A stretch of DNA of 25,537 nucleotides from JBBDNV01 sp040877415 (GTDB lineage: Bacteria > Planctomycetota > Planctomycetia > Pirellulales > PALSA-1355). Of the stretch, positions 24,649 to 25,537 are shown one piece after another; the stretch's first letter is position 1, and the number at the start of each line of letters is the position of its first letter. The stretch is from the NCBI GenBank assembly GCA_040877415.1, contig JBBDNV010000086.1:1-25537 (forward strand), read 5' to 3'. Under the pieces are notes generated by a model. The model was given only the letters and a program-made list of their open reading frames with translations. It searched no databases and was not told the origin of the DNA. The position numbers were made by a program, and so were the translations under genes.

Positions 24649-25040
24649 GCCAAATGCCGGCGGCGGAAAAAGATCAGGAAGTACAAGAGCGCCAACGCGG
24701 CCAAAGCAATGGCCGTTGGCTCGGGCACAAGATTGACTTCCGACGGCGCCGGTTTTCGATGATCAACGCGCGCCGACGAATCGCGGGACACGTTCGCGCC
24801 GCTCGGGTGGCCGAGCGGGATTTCCCAAGGGGTCTGGTCGACCAACGGTCTGGAGTCCACCGGGGCCACAACCCGGTCCTCAAACGCCGGCGATTGGGGC
24901 AGATTCCCGGGCGACGCTTTTTCTTGCACCGTCGTCGTCGACCTGCCGGACAGCAGGTCGTCAACTTCGTCGCCTTGCGACGGCGCAGCCGCCGCCACGA
25001 ACAAAAGACCGCAAAGTAAAGCGACCCGAATGGTCTGCAT
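24645..25040 (-). CDS. Small PEP-CTERM protein (131 aa)
   Basis: The product starts with a clear signal peptide (VALLCGLLFVAAAAPSQG). A hydrophilic middle of about 75 residues (rich in Ser, Pro, Asp) has no known domain. The tail is a textbook PEP-CTERM signal: VPEP at about 105-108, a hydrophobic helix (TAIALAALALLYFLIFF) and a basic RRRHLA end. The mature protein would be a short, disordered exosortase substrate on the cell surface. AGGAG lies 9 bases before the ATG, and a good promoter is at 25149-25177. The middle part is unlike the aspartic protease, the other PEP-CTERM protein here. Function is unknown. No exosortase gene is in the window. Confidence 0.82.
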   Translation of the reverse strand: MQTIRVALLCGLLFVAAAAPSQGDEVDDLLSGRSTTTVQEKASPGNLPQSPAFEDRVVAPVDSRPLVDQTPWEIPLGHPSGANVSRDSSARVDHRKPAPSEVNLVPEPTAIALAALALLYFLIFFRRRHLA

Positions 25041-25148
25041 GGAAGGCTGCTCCTCGCGCGCTCAAAGACCCGCGATCGCAGAACCGGACTCCCCGCCGCC
25101 CACGGAGCCGGACTGTCCGACAGACAGGAGCGGCTAAAGACTCGCCTT

Positions 25149-25177
25149 ATTATGGCAAGCGGCAGGGGGTTTGACAA
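25149..25177 (-). promoter_or_regulatory. Good sigma70-type promoter of the small PEP-CTERM gene
   Basis: On the minus strand, TTGTCA (25172-25177) and CATAAT (25149-25154) are exactly 17 bases apart, each matching consensus at five of six positions. Transcription would start near 25142, about 100 bases before the ATG. Confidence 0.6.
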
Positions 25178-25452
25178 GGAAAAACCGTCCCAATCGTTGT
25201 TTTTCACATGGAGCTTTACCAGTCCTGCCGGTTCTCCTAGTTGGGGACGCCGCTGGTAACTCATCCGGGGGCTCTCCGCTTCGGTCGCCCTTGCACCGTC
25301 GGCGCCGTAAAGTTTGCGGCCGATTCGGCTTCGAGCGCCCCGGCTTCACGCCCTCGCAGCGGCACGACACCAATGCGCTTGCTCATGGTCGCCGCAAGCC
25401 GCCACGGAAGGGGCCGCTTAGCCGGGATTATTCATGGGCCAACACTAACCCG

Positions 25453-25497
25453 AAGCGCAAGCGAGGGCCGAGCATCGAGTTACCCTCGCTGGCGCTT
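25453..25497. repeat. Palindromic repeat, AAGCGCAAGCGAGGG type
   Basis: AAGCGCAAGCGAGGG (25453-25467) and CCCTCGCTGGCGCTT (25483-25497) pair along 15 bp with one mismatch around a 15-base loop, followed by TTT. The left flank translates to LTRSASEG, a peptide I recall as a frequent spurious translation in planctomycete genomes. It could also terminate transcription on the plus strand. Confidence 0.75.
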
Positions 25498-25537
25498 TTT
25501 GATGTTGCGCTATTTCAGGTAATTTTCATGCTGCTAC

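Larger units (their letters stand above)
25041..25537. other. 497-bp region without a convincing gene
   Basis: It includes the leader and promoter of the small PEP-CTERM gene (to 25177) and a hairpin repeat (25453-25497). An open frame at 25241-25522 has no protein character, and part of it is translated repeat. Nothing else was seen. Confidence 0.5.

Noticed and set aside
25241..25522. 93-residue open frame near the right edge
   Set aside because: It has no protein-like character, and its LTRSASEG part is translated from a palindromic repeat.

Overview
This is GC-rich, densely coded bacterial DNA, most likely from a planctomycete of the Pirellulales type. Three observations support that: a DUF1549/DUF1553 cytochrome-like gene sits next to a DUF1501 gene, two proteins carry PEP-CTERM sorting tails, and several palindromic extragenic repeat families recur. 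All assignments are read from protein motifs by eye. No tRNA, rRNA, CRISPR array, transposase or phage gene was seen.

Left part (1-8118). A partial gene end and a small unknown protein are followed by a strong intrinsic terminator (428-470). Then come a radical SAM protein of the TYW1-like COG0731 type (+) and a convergent MFS transporter (-). Next is a secreted, two-lobed retropepsin-like aspartic protease with a PEP-CTERM tail (+). It converges on a minus-strand pair, an exported alpha/beta hydrolase and protoporphyrinogen oxidase (hemG). A palindromic repeat between the convergent genes supplies the last codons and the stop of hemG.

Middle (8119-16267). A secreted protein joins one c-type haem motif to leucine-rich repeats. 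After it, a likely promoter leads into four co-directional genes: DUF1549/DUF1553 with an unusual CX4CH motif, DUF1501 with a twin-arginine-like leader, a large exported PPC-like beta-sandwich protein, and a PHP-type metal-dependent hydrolase. All four appear exported. They look like one extracytoplasmic module, probably redox or degradative, with unknown substrate.

Right part (16296-25537). A GNAT-like acyltransferase fused to a class V aminotransferase (-) is divergent from a small DUF1805 protein (+). A minus-strand operon, kdsD-kdsC-giant membrane-anchored OstA/LptC-like protein, has 4-bp overlaps at both junctions and resembles the E. coli kdsD-kdsC-lptC order. Its third gene is about five times the length of LptC. 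A LysE-family exporter (+) and a small PEP-CTERM protein (-) with a good sigma70-like promoter close the window. The last 500 bases contain no convincing gene.

The most notable items are the giant LptC-position protein in the Kdo operon, the acyltransferase-aminotransferase fusion, the four-gene exported module next to the haem-LRR protein, and several hairpin repeat families, two of which reach into coding sequence.
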